Assembly (NCBI RefSeq): GCF_000275845.1
Contig: NW_006766889.1
Location: 319,059-383,058 of the forward strand
Direction: 5' to 3'
Source: Dichomitus squalens LYAD-421 SS1
Taxonomy: Eukaryota; Basidiomycota; Agaricomycetes; Polyporales; Polyporaceae
DNA length: 64,000 bases
The notes beneath the pieces are model-generated. The model worked only from the letters and a program-made list of their open reading frames with translations, did not search any database and was not told the DNA's origin. Both the position numbers and the translations under genes were made by a program. Positions within the stretch are counted from its first letter, which is position 1. The number at the start of each line of letters is the position of its first letter. Below are positions 50,401-60,425 of the stretch, piece by piece.

Positions 50401-50759
50401 AGCTCCATAAGTCCGACATACGCTGACTTTGCTTGCACTTCCAGGTTATCGAGGAGCTCATCGCCTTCGAGCTCCTCAACAGATTCCTCCCCAGAGACAT
50501 CCCCTTGTCCAGCATCTTCCGGGGAGCTTACAGCCACGGGAGGATCCCCCACGGCCAGATCGCGAAGGGACTCGGGAGGATCGGCGTCCTCAAAGCGGTC
50601 ATGGGAAGACTCAGACTCGGACGTTATCGCATCTTGGGATAGTGGGTCCATGGAGGTTTGTTGCGCTTGAGCTTCCATCTGCGCGGCCTGGCGAGCTCTT
50701 GCAAGGCCTGCTTGAGCGCGTGCGGCGGCCGCCATATGGGCTTTGTTTCGTCGAGGCAT
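47416..50759 (-). CDS. DDE-type transposase of the resident transposon
   Basis: Widespread basidiomycete transposase. The start at 50,759 gives MPRRNKAHMAAAARAQAG. A GTAAGT...CAG intron near 50,250 joins to VEAERFRAFFKPEKAKSLEG. An acidic, Pro-rich spacer follows (to about 49,300), then KARQLVRDAAREARREAL, a helix-turn-helix-like region and GLSRSTMRRLLISEGFTWS. The catalytic core gives candidate acidic residues in VAHDEM, LVDNSQGHS and FHCEINFIEYFWGAVKNWL, matching a D-D-E layout. Introns near 48,225-48,260 and 47,725-47,775 are clear. It ends RRIPEQLAQAMDAT. Near 49,290-49,320 the frame changes at a CCCCCC/AAAAAA run with no proper intron, so the copy may carry an indel; homologues would settle where. 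Otherwise long and intact. Confidence 0.8.
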
Positions 50760-50984
50760 GTTGTCGGTGAGTATCAGGGACAGGGATAATCAGGTAGTAT
50801 TGTGATTGAAAAAGCATACTACTCTACATGCTGTATCGTGGTCGGTATGTACTATACTATATATGGTATGTCGGTCAATCCAAGTGGCGGGCCAAGCATC
50901 GCCGACCCCGCCCGACACGCTGAGCAAAAACCGTTGACTCGAAAGTAAGGCCATGTCACGTGATCATTAAGCGCGCGCTTAACT

Positions 50985-51021
50985 GCGTACAAAAGTGGAT
51001 GCCACTAATTGAACTGCACCA
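50985..51021 (-). repeat. Right terminal inverted repeat of the transposon
   Basis: Inverted partner of 47,179-47,215, with 37 of 37 bases matching. TA follows directly at 51,022-51,023. Confidence 0.88.
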
Positions 51022-51023
51022 TA

Positions 51024-51616
51024 GAGCTCGAGCAGAGCATACGTTTCAGCCCCCAGTCAGACGTGGCCACGGGAGCGATCTTAGGTGACAGAGATACACG
51101 TGATCTGTGACGGTTGACACGCTGCCGGCAACCCACGGTCACGCGTGCTGCTGCAGCGCGACTGTGTCCTTCCCGCCCAACCTCTCCTGACCGTCTTCCA
51201 CCCCTCCTGTCGCTGGACTCCCTGCGACCTCTAATTATTCTTAATTTATGCTGTGAATATTTCTTGGGTGCCTCAAGACGCATTGGCAAACCCAGCGACA
51301 AATCAACGCAAACTGGTGCACGACGTCCATCAACTATAGCCAGAGCTTTGTGACATCATCGAATGCGAACGTGAACAAGACCAGAAGCGGGTTATTTGCT
51401 CCGATTATTGTACATCAGCGCACGTACATATAAGGGTAAGTGGAACCCGCTCCATTGTATCTTATGTTGTGTAATAACGTCCTCTTCATGCCTTAGACCA
51501 CAACCACAACGCTTCCAGCCACAGAAGCTGTTCCATCCTCAAGCAACTTCGGCCCTTGACTAAAAACCACGTATCCGGCTTGTTTCAGGCGTTCCTTTTC
51601 TTTTGCAGCAGCTGCC
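51024..51616. promoter_or_regulatory. Upstream region of the Artemis-like gene
   Basis: About 590 bases between the transposon and the ATG at 51,617. A pyrimidine-rich stretch directly precedes the start (51,580-51,616). The transposon insertion lies within 600 bases of this start and could affect its expression; that is inference. Confidence 0.4.
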
Positions 51617-54600
51617 ATGCCTCAGGGAACACCCTACAACGCCTTCATTCCCCCATACCCCATCCGCGTTGACCAGTTCACCGACCCCGCCTTGTCGACA
51701 CACTCGTTCTCTGGGCGAGAGAAGACAGCCAATCTCTACCTCCTCACCCACACTCACACGGACCACCTGATAGGCCTGTCTGCACGATCGTTTGCCCAGA
51801 CGGTCGTGTGCTCGCACGACGCAAAAGAGATGCTACTCCGCCACCAGGTTTATGCTGAACGTGCCTTGCGCGACGCCGAACTACGTGCAGAAAATGTGCG
51901 GGCTTTTTCTCACTTGCGGGTCGAACCACAGCGGATGGACGATGGGAGTGTAGACTATGCGGGCTCGAGGGATCTGTTGGTGTGTGGTCGTCTCCCCGTG
52001 ATCATGCGGCTTCTCATTAACAAGAGACTTGCGCATATAGCGCGCTACTCATATCCACCTCCCGACGCGCTTCATCCTGAATAACGAAGAGGACGTCACT
52101 ATCACCTTGCTCGATGCTAACCACTGCCCAGGCGCTGTTATGTAAATTTTCATTTCGGCTATCGCTTACGAGTGGCGTTGATGTGTGAACATGATATCTA
52201 GGTTCCTTGTGGAGGGAGCGAAAGGTACGGTGCTGCACACAGGAGACTTGCGGGCAGAGCCATTGTTCCTCGAGAACCTAAAGCGCAATCCCTACATTCA
52301 ACGTTATGTTCACAATCCACGTTCTTCGTCGTCCGCCCACGTGCTTTCTACCCTTGACGCCATCTACCTTGACACGGCATGCCTGCTTAACGATTATGAA
52401 GTCCCACCCAAGGTACGTGGTACACTAGTTACGAATACATGAGTATTAATCTTCCTCACCCAGGTCGAAGCAGCTGCAGGGTTGACTGGACTGATGGCGT
52501 TATACCCCTCTACTACACGGTTTTTCCTCAATCTCTGGACTTGGGGGTACGAAGATATCTACAAGGCAGTGGCCCAAAGGTTCGATACCACAGTATGTGA
52601 CTCCGCACTTAGCTCACCTGCTCAACGAGCTTCCGCTTACGTGTCGCTCAGATACACGTTGACCGCTACAAACACTCCGTGTATGCACATATATCGGGCG
52701 ACCCATTCCTCCAGATGATTGTCACTAGGGACGAGTCGTCGACACGATTCCACGCTTGCGAGCGGTTCGAGCGATGCGAGCACGTCCGGGTCGTCGGTCG
52801 GGAGTCCCACACGCCCAGCGGCCATCACGTGGTTTACGTCAATCCAGTGAATATGGACGTGAATTCGTGGCAAAGGTACCTCCAAGAAACCCGAGAGCAG
52901 CTGCAGAGAGGCAAGCAGGTGAACGTGCTGGTGAGTACGGTAGTCAATATATGCGCGTGCCGGGCACTGATACCATGTTTCCCCATAGCTTGTCCCGCTA
53001 GCACGACACTCAACGCTGCCAGAACTGCGGAATCTTGTTTCATTGTTCAAGCCGCGGCGCGTAGTACCGAACACACTCGATCCGACTCTGAAAGGATTAG
53101 ACGCGGCTTGCATACAAAAGATGTTCGCTGGCTGCCTGGCTGAAGCCTCCCCGTCGACTCACGAGAGCGTCGCACCGTCCGCGTCGGAGCTCAGTGAGCT
53201 GGACGCTGCCATGCGAGGTGGTGAAGGCGAGGACGTTGCTTTTCAGAACCTCGAGGGCGACGGTGCGCGGGAAATCGCGGAGAAGTGGGCAGACAGCGGT
53301 CGCATGCGCAGGAAGCTGTCCGTCATGAAGCAATATCTCCCTAGCTCTCTACGCCACAAGGTCGAGCAGATCCTTGATGGACGTCATCGTCCGTCCGCTT
53401 CCAGTCTACCTGCCCAGCCTTCCAAACGTCTCCGTAGCAAAGGTACCGCTCGGGATCCGGAGCTACCCTCCTCGCCCCCGCCACCACCCAGCGCGCCAGA
53501 CAAGCCCAAACGAGTTTTTCAGGGGAGAGCGACTATGGCGGAGGCGGCAGCCGCGATGGCCCGCATCGAGCGTAACCGTAATGTTCCCAAGGCCCTCCGG
53601 TCCCCCGAACCCGACTCAGAGACTGACGACGACGATCACGAGGAGGAGCACGAGTTCTTTGCGAATTACCTCTTCGGAGACCAGGCTGGGACTCCCGCAA
53701 AGGAGCGCTTCTACGCGATTTTGAATGCGGATAGGACGTCTCCCTCTTTGGTCTCGTCGCCGGTCACTCCGCAGCAGCCTGCCGCGGGCCCTTCGCGGGT
53801 CGTGCAGCTGCCTGGTGACTTGCCGCTCACCCCGTCGTCAAAGCGGGGATCCGAAGGCCTGACCCATTGGCTGAAGTCCTCTTCGCCACCTTCTGCGGAG
53901 GATGGTACGCAACCGTGTATAACGCTGCCTCGACCACAAACATTAAATACCGCCGTCGCGGGCGAGGCGGAAAAGCCGCAGACGCCCCACCGTGCAACGA
54001 TACTGAGCTCTCCTTTTGCGCTCAATACAGCTCGGAAGGACAAGGCAATCGCTATCCCCACACCGGCCACGCGGACAAGACAGCCCCCTGGCCTTTTCAA
54101 GGACAAGGACGAACGTCCGTCGCGCAGTCACGGGCACACCCTCGCTCCTCTTGCGTCCCTCCTCGCTCCAGCTGCCCACGCCTCCCCTCAGCATACACAC
54201 CATGCAAAAGATTCTCCTAGCAGTGTGGCCGTAGCTGTCGGATCTTCTACCCACGGAAGCCCAGAGCCTCTCCTCGACCTCCGCAATCTCCGCAAGCGGC
54301 CTACTGCAGCCCATGATTTGGACCAAGAAGACGACGCCTCGAATAGTCCTAAGAGAAGGCGTGTCAGCACCGACATGGCCTCGACGGCTCCCCTTCCGAT
54401 GTCAGATCGGACAACAGTGGCAATACAAGATGACACGATCACCGTTCACTCTCCGCGCGGGGTCGGACCACTGCGAATAGACTCAGGCTCACAGGCGCAA
54501 CACGCCCACTGGGGCTCAAGAACCAGAACCCCGAACGAAGAACTTGAACATGCGGCCAGTTCAGCTTCGCGAATCAGGGGTGCAATTGCGGTATCTGTAG

Positions 54601-55223
54601 GAGGGGCGACACCTGTAACAAGAACCGTCGAAGGTCCTGTAGGCGCTGCCTCGATCTCTGAATCTGCCGTAACAGCGTCGGCAGGCGTGAGCGCGAACGG
54701 CCTAACCGAACCGAACGCAACAGACAAGCACCAAAACAAAAGCAGGGCAAACTCGCGGATGCACCGTCTCGCGATCGCAGAACGGCTCGCGAAGGCACTC
54801 CCGGCCAGCTTTGTCACCCCGTCATTCAAGGCCAGGAAAGAGCGCGAACGTCTGCGGGAGGAACGACGGTACTTGTCGAACGGACCTGTTGGTGAGATTG
54901 CCAGTGTGTGTGCGTCAAGCCCGAACCTCCATCTCGAAGGCGTCAACGCCGATAAGACCGCCGACGACCTTGTGGGAAGCAGTAATAGCAGGAAGCGCGG
55001 CGATGCAATCGACGCCGTATCTGTGCACAAGTGGAAGGTTCCGCCAAGGTTGCCGTCACAAGACGAATATATGGAGGAAGACGTGGCTGCGCGGGTTGCC
55101 GCTAAGCGAGAGTCGTTTCAGCAGCAACTGGCGCAAGGTATACGCCCGGGACTGTTCGTCCCGCGGCTGCGGTGTCTCGAGAGCCAGGAAGAGGGAGGCG
55201 TTCCGTACATCGCACAGGGTTGA
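51617..55223 (+). CDS. Artemis/SNM1-family metallo-beta-lactamase/beta-CASP DNA nuclease
   Basis: Nuclear DNA-repair nuclease family (SNM1/Pso2/Artemis: end processing in joining or cross-link repair). The start is MPQGTPYNAFIPPYPIRV. The metal-binding motif 2 appears as LLTHTHTDHLIGLSARSF, where the family usually has HxHxDH with HFHSDH. Next come LLDANHCPGAVM (intron after GTTAT), GTVLHTGDLRAEPLF and the beta-CASP acidic motif DAIYLDTACLLNDYEVP. Further exons give LWTWGYEDIYKAVAQRF, IHVDRYKHSVYAHISG, GRESHTPSGHHVVYVNP and VPLARHSTLPELRNLV, which holds the late conserved His. FKPRRVVPNTLDPTLKGLD follows and completes the catalytic half. From about 53,150 a long disordered tail rich in Ser, Pro, Asp and Glu runs to the TGA at 55,221-55,223. 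At least seven exons. The frame stays open for 57 codons after that stop. Human Artemis has the same order of catalytic core and long tail. Confidence 0.87.
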
Positions 55224-55527
55224 ACAATGCAGAGTAAGTCCGGAAGGACGACTGCAAACTCGACAGAGCATGAGTCTAGAACTGTGGCGCATGGATGCAA
55301 TGCCAATTTCGTCAGTCACCTGGAACGGTATGTGCAAGGGGTGTCAAAGGTGGATTGCTTCGATCATTATGTACGGAATACGAAGAACTATAGGTAGTAC
55401 CCAGTGACCAGGGAAAAGAAGTACGCATAAAACTAGAAGACAGTTTGTGAGCCGATATCTCGATTGGGATGCAATAGCGGCAGACGCACATACACAAATT
55501 GTCGATTGCAGTGTAGAATGGGAATGC
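55224..55527. other. Convergent 3' region with an in-frame extension of the Artemis-like frame
   Basis: The frame of the nuclease gene continues without a break from 55,224 to the TAG at 55,395-55,397, reading among others HGCNANFVSHLERYVQG and DHYVRNTKNYR. No intron that removes the TGA is visible. Beyond this only the 3' end of the neighbouring minus-strand gene is present. Confidence 0.45.
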
Positions 55528-56391
55528 TCACTTGACCAAGGGTCTCACACCAATTCCGCTGTCCTTCAGGCTCCGGTCCGCATAGTTCTGTAGCTCCTTC
55601 TTATATTGGTCTTGTGTACGTTCAGTACTCTCGTCGGATACGCTAGCGATACCAGAATGTGAGGACTCACTCAACGGCTCCTCGACTTTAGCCTTCTTGG
55701 CGGGATTCTCTGTGGCAGGGGTGGAGCTCGAGGTATCGGGAGAACGGCGCTTGCCCCGGTTTTTCTGTGGCGAGACAATGAGGACTCACGATCAGGTCAA
55801 ATACGGACATCACTTACGAAGCGATTGTCGAATTCGCGCTTCCTGTGGGGGAGACGGAGATGGTTAGTGGCAATGCACGAGAGATTGAGGGTGAAGGACC
55901 CGCACTTGGCTAGAATTTCCTCCTGCTTCTTCTTCTCATCCTCCTCCTGTAAGATCGCAGCAATTCTTAGTGTCTCAATGCTATGCAACACAGAAACAAC
56001 ACATGATACAGACCTTCTTCAGTCGCTGGAAGCGTTCTAGGAACGAACCATCGTTAGAAAACACATTGACCGGTTTCGGTTTGGGGGCAGCGTTGTTAGG
56101 TTTGGGGGGAGCAGGAGTAGTGAGCAATGGTGCAGGAGAAGCGTACCCGCTTGATGGCAATGGCGTTGACGCAGAAGACATGGTAGAAGGTAGTGGGGCA
56201 GTGATTGTCGGTGTGGCTGTCGTCGTCGTCAGTATGTGCAAGTACTGCAACAACGAGCTGGCCATGGTCGAGAACGTCATCGAAACTGTCCCTGGCGTGT
56301 GAAGACTTATCCTGATCGGTGCAGAGTCGGAAAAGGGAAAGTGCCCGGTTTGGGAGGCGGATTTTGCCGACTGCGGGCGGTTCAGTAGCAT
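55528..56391 (-). CDS. Small Lys/Glu-rich protein with a SUGP1-like NDGSFL motif
   Basis: Function not known. Exon 1 (start 56,391, MLLNRPQSAKSASQTG) is Ser/Thr/Pro-rich and ends VNVFSNDGSFLERFQRLKK. Short exons then give EEDEKKKQEEILAK and KREFDNRF, a charged helix, followed by KNRGKRRSPDTSSSTPATE, a likely nuclear localisation signal. The C-terminus is LKDSGIGVRPLVK, with the stop at 55,528. The segment NDGSFLxxFxxLK is like the N-terminal region of the splicing factor SUGP1 (SF4), so a nuclear RNA-processing role is possible, but the SURP and G-patch domains of that family are absent. Four exons, about 215 residues. The exons splice without problems, which supports a real gene. Confidence 0.7.
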
Positions 56392-57271
56392 GAGAAGTCG
56401 TCGACAGCGCCGTCCGACTCGGGCCCATCATCGTCTTCTTACCATCTTCTCGTCCAGCGCTGCAAGGGATGCAATAAACCAATAGATAATCTTGCTCCCC
56501 GCATTGTCTACGATGGCACGATCTGCACATCTAACAGGGCATGTGGCGGTCGCTCCGAGGCCGGAGCTGTGCATCTGGATCACAACGTAAGGAAAGAATT
56601 CAGTACTAGTGGTGAGTACATACTGTTCATAGCAAATCACCTGTACAGTTAATCAGTCTTCTATGTTTCGTTTGTGTGACTGACCTCCGCTCATCAGACG
56701 CATCTCTCCCAGCCCGAAAGCGTTGTCCGTCTCGCGTACTCGCCGATAATGATGCACATCCTGGCTCTTGCCCGGAATCGACACGAAGAACGTGTAAGGG
56801 CGTGGTCAGAAGATTCTCTGGATATTTGACGTCTGGCGTTTCCATCTCATTTGAAACAAAGCTATTGGCAGATGATGGAGACTAGGCGAACCTACGCTCA
56901 CATCGCTCTTGTCGAACCTTGCACGCGGATACATTGTCCAATGGCAGAACACGATGGTCCTGGGCAGTGTCACCTATCCCTGGTGCAGCAAGTACTTCGT
57001 GAGAGGCACTTTGTGCGGCGAGCACGGTGACGTATACGGACAAAGTTTGCCATCAAAAGTTCCGATGAACGTTCAACATTGTGGGAATCATCTCACACTG
57101 CTGCGAGAAGGACCTTATCGACCGCGTCAAGAGATGTCAGCGAACCTTGGTAACGCTTCCAGCCAATTTGTACGGTAGCACTTGTCCGACCCTCGATCAA
57201 CGCATCATCACTCCGTCGGTTTCCAGCTATATATCTCGGTCACCCGAGGCACTGTCCAACTCAGTCGCACC
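56392..57271. other. Divergent intergenic region, 0.9 kb
   Basis: Between the NDGSFL-motif gene and the DUF6534 gene. Short plus frames at 56,676-56,885 and 56,909-57,178 have no known motif. A TATATAT element at about 57,228-57,235 lies some 40 bases before the ATG at 57,272 and may serve the DUF6534 gene. Confidence 0.4.
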
Positions 57272-59857
57272 ATGGCCTCTACCGTTATCGTCCCTGCCAC
57301 CGGTGCGTCTCCCGCTGTTGAGCTCGGGAGCACATACGGCGTGTATCTGATCTCTGTCATCGTCACCGGAGTGTCAGTGCCCCTTCTGTAAATGCTCCCT
57401 ATTCCTGACCTATCGCTGCGCTCTAGTCTCTTCGGAGCCACATGTTTGCAGACCCTTTATTACTACGAACAATTTCCTCAGGACCCAAGGGTGCTGAAGC
57501 TGACTGTGAGTGGGTTCTCTTCCTGGTCAAAACAACGAGTCGACTCACTCGCGGCCCGCATAGGTTGGCGTCTTATGGTGGGCACATGGACAGAATCTCT
57601 AGGCCCTCACTAGGCTCATACGAATCGTCTAGGGCTCTCGACTGCCTTACACTCGTTCTTGACAGTCATGCATGTTACTACTATCTGATCTCAAATTTCA
57701 ATAATGTATCAGCACTTCGTCAGGAGGTTTGGTAGGGTTCTGTCCGCTTTACAATCACTAAGCGGGTACTGACACATTCTTTGATTGGCAGGAGCGCACA
57801 GGTATGTTACTATGAGTCCGTAGTCGCGTCCACTAGCTAATCATCATGACACTCAGGCTGAACTTCTGGTCACCGTGTGTAACACCCCTCGGCTTCCCGG
57901 AGGCAAATACACTGACTTTCTGTGATATGCTCGCAGTACACTGTGGTATTCATTGTGCAGATGTGAGGCTCCTGCTTCTGCATGACTTCTCGCTGATTGA
58001 AATTTTGCCAGTTTCTTCATCCTGCGCATGTACCATCGTAAGTCTAGGTTTGCTTGCTTCCTCGACCTTTTGTCACTAAGGCGGTGGCCCCGCAGTCCGG
58101 CCGCACCTGTGGTACATTCCTCTGTTCTTTGTGAGTAACTCCCATTTGTAGTGTGGAGGTGACCTTGTGTTGAACAGCCTCCGCAGGGTGTTGTAGCTGT
58201 AGTGTCATGGGGTACGCCTGCTCTACAGAAGCATATCAGCAGCGATAGCTAATTTGGCTGATTCGCCTCCAAGTTCTCGTCGTCGGTACGCATGTTCTCA
58301 CCTGGCATGATCTTCGTCTCTGACCGCCGCACAACAGTCATCTTTGCCGTCAGGTGAGTTTTCAGACTGACAGCCCACGTCCCTTACGAGGTAACCTGGC
58401 AACACAGCTTGCACGACACATCGTGGCTGGATACTGCGGGTCCCGAAGTTGTTGTACGTCGCCTTACTTCCTTCCTGTCACAACGTACGGAGCTGCGGCT
58501 CAAACTGTATTTGCAGCACCCGCTCATCGCCAACTGGATCACGGGTAACATCGTGGACATCGGAATCACCATTACGTGGTGCGTGTATCTGTGGGGCGAG
58601 AAGATCCCTGGCGGCCGACCCAAGTGAGCAGTTGTATGCTTCTCTGAGCCGTCTTCTCGGTAGTTGACGCAGCCATAACACCTTATAAAACAAATAGAAC
58701 AAATGTCATGCTCAACCGCATCATCATATTTATGGTCAACAGAGGCGCAATCGCGGCGTAAGTGCATCCAACTCCACGCCGGGTTCTGCGTGCTGACCGA
58801 TAGGTACTAGCTGGGTCCAGGTGCTCACTTTCCTGACTGTCAGTGAACTGTCAATTTCCCACAGTCATCTGTCGCGCCGACCTTGACATCTCTTCAGAAA
58901 ATCCTTTTCCCGCGAACGTTCGTGTGGCTCGCGTTCCACAACGTTCTGTCAAAGAGTGCGTGACCACGCCGTCGACATATGCGTATTCAGTCCTGACGCA
59001 GACCATCCCTCACCATTAGTCTACAACATCTCTATGCTTGCTACGTATGAATCTGCCCGTCCTTCTCCCCTGAGTCCTTCGCTGATATATCCGCTCCCTA
59101 GGCTCAACGCCCGCGTCGGCTTGCGCAAGATCGTCATGGATTCCTCGCTCGACAACACAAAGCCATCCACGGTATTCTTCGCGGCACAGAGCAGGCCAGT
59201 CAGCAAGGTGCCACCCCTGCCCGTGCCCTCAAGACAGCAGATGGCGGTACGTCCACGTCCGACCCGTTCGTCAAACTCGGCGAATTTGACTGATCAGTCT
59301 CCCGGTTCCTCCCTCCATCTTCCGCTTGTCAATGTCAAATCACGTCTTGCATCGGACGTGCTGATGATCTGCTACATCTCTGGACCCGGATCCCTCGCTT
59401 GGAACACACCTCGGCGGCGCGACCTTCACTACATATATGCGCGCTACGCTCGTGCAGACCATCGAGTTCGTCGATCAGCCCTCGTATCCTCAGCCTGCAT
59501 ACGAACAGCTAAGCGTACGGCTCGCCCCGTACGACGAGCGCAGCATGAGCACCGCCGCCTATGATCAGCGCAGCGCGCTCAATCAGCGTACTCTGGTTTC
59601 AGATCGGGATAGCATGATGACCGATATGACGGACTATCCTCCGTATGTCGGCCGGGCGATCACTACAGGCTCCCGGTACACACGAGCGGTGCGTCCGAGT
59701 CTTGTCTGCATTTTGCACCTCGTGCTAGGGGTCCGCGGCGGGTGGCAGCGGCCTCTCGGTCTTCGTATGGCACCGAGCTGACGTTTCTTGATCGCAGACG
59801 TTGCGAGATGATGTGGAAGCGAAAAGGTTTCACGATACCACCAGCTATGAGAGCTGA
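57272..59857 (+). CDS. DUF6534-type multi-pass membrane protein
   Basis: Agaricomycete family of seven-helix membrane proteins of unknown function. The start is MASTVIVPATGASPAVELG, then STYGVYLISVIVTGV spliced to LFGATCLQTLYYYEQFPQDP. Later come HACYYYLISNFNNVSAL, EVWSAQAELLVT (the SAQ part from a 10-base exon at 57,792-57,801), FIVQIFFILRMYHLRPHLWY, NRIIIFMVNRGAIAA and KILFPRTFVWLAFHNVLSK. The last two are the DUF6534 signature. A short NARVGLRKI segment follows, and the tail (YDERSMSTAAYDQRSALNQ) is Tyr/Ser-rich and presumably cytoplasmic. The stop at 59,855-59,857 comes after a last exon coding TLRDDVEAKRFHDTTSYES. Ten or more short exons; internal borders in 58,100-58,450 are uncertain. 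The position among repair and ribosome genes gives no hint of its job. Confidence 0.8.
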
Positions 59858-60425
59858 GAGTGTATACGTCCGTAGCTTTGTAAGATTGTATGGCTGTGCT
59901 CGTTTGCAGTGCTCTCGAGTGGTCTCCGAGGCCGGCCAGCTTTCTTGGTCGTGTCGTCTCTCTTAAAAGCACGGTCTGGTAGGGACCTCTTTTCGAGACA
60001 GAGGTCTCCCCCTATGTACCAATATTGACTAGGATATTCGCTGTACTACTGTATGTGAAGTTGCACTTGTGAACTCCTCCTCAATTGCAGATAACTTGGT
60101 TTCTAGACAGTAGGCGATTGTGGGGACATAGGCGCTTGTAGCACAAGATGACACGCGCAGCACCCAAGAGGCACTACTTCACTGCACTGCAAGACGGTAT
60201 GTAGAGACCAGCGTAATAGGAACAGTCTCGTACATTCGCATAGCACCAGAGGCAAAGGTTCCGGATATGACATCTAATTTCCAGCCATTTTGTCATATGC
60301 GTGATTGACCACGTCAGATGAATGCGTATATTGCCTCCCAAACTATCAGTCCAACAAATGACATGGCACGCGTAACGACCCTACACACCGACCAACTCAC
60401 GCTGTCTACGACGGTTCACATATCG
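59858..60425. other. Convergent intergenic region
   Basis: 3' flanks of the DUF6534 and EBP2 genes; no frame, repeat or RNA gene recognised. Confidence 0.4.

Larger units (their letters stand above)
47179..51021. mobile_element. DDE transposon with TIRs, TA target duplication (mariner-like superfamily)
   Basis: A 3,843-bp element bounded by inverted repeats. The left end 47,179-47,215 (TGGTGCAGTTCAATTAGTGG...) and the reverse complement of 50,985-51,021 are identical over 37 bases. Imperfect similarity continues to about 54 bases (TTAAGCGC...CTTA). Both ends are flanked by TA (47,177-47,178 and 51,022-51,023), the duplication expected for the Tc1/mariner/IS630 superfamily. A subterminal motif AGTAAGGCC...CACGTGA occurs in direct orientation at 47,354-47,373 and 50,944-50,961. 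It carries a single minus-strand transposase gene. The perfect ends suggest recent insertion. Confidence 0.88.

Noticed and set aside
53043..55223. Second separate gene for the 726-codon frame
   Set aside because: It is the last exon of the Artemis-like gene; the conserved FKPRRVVPNTLDPTLKGLD continues the catalytic half.
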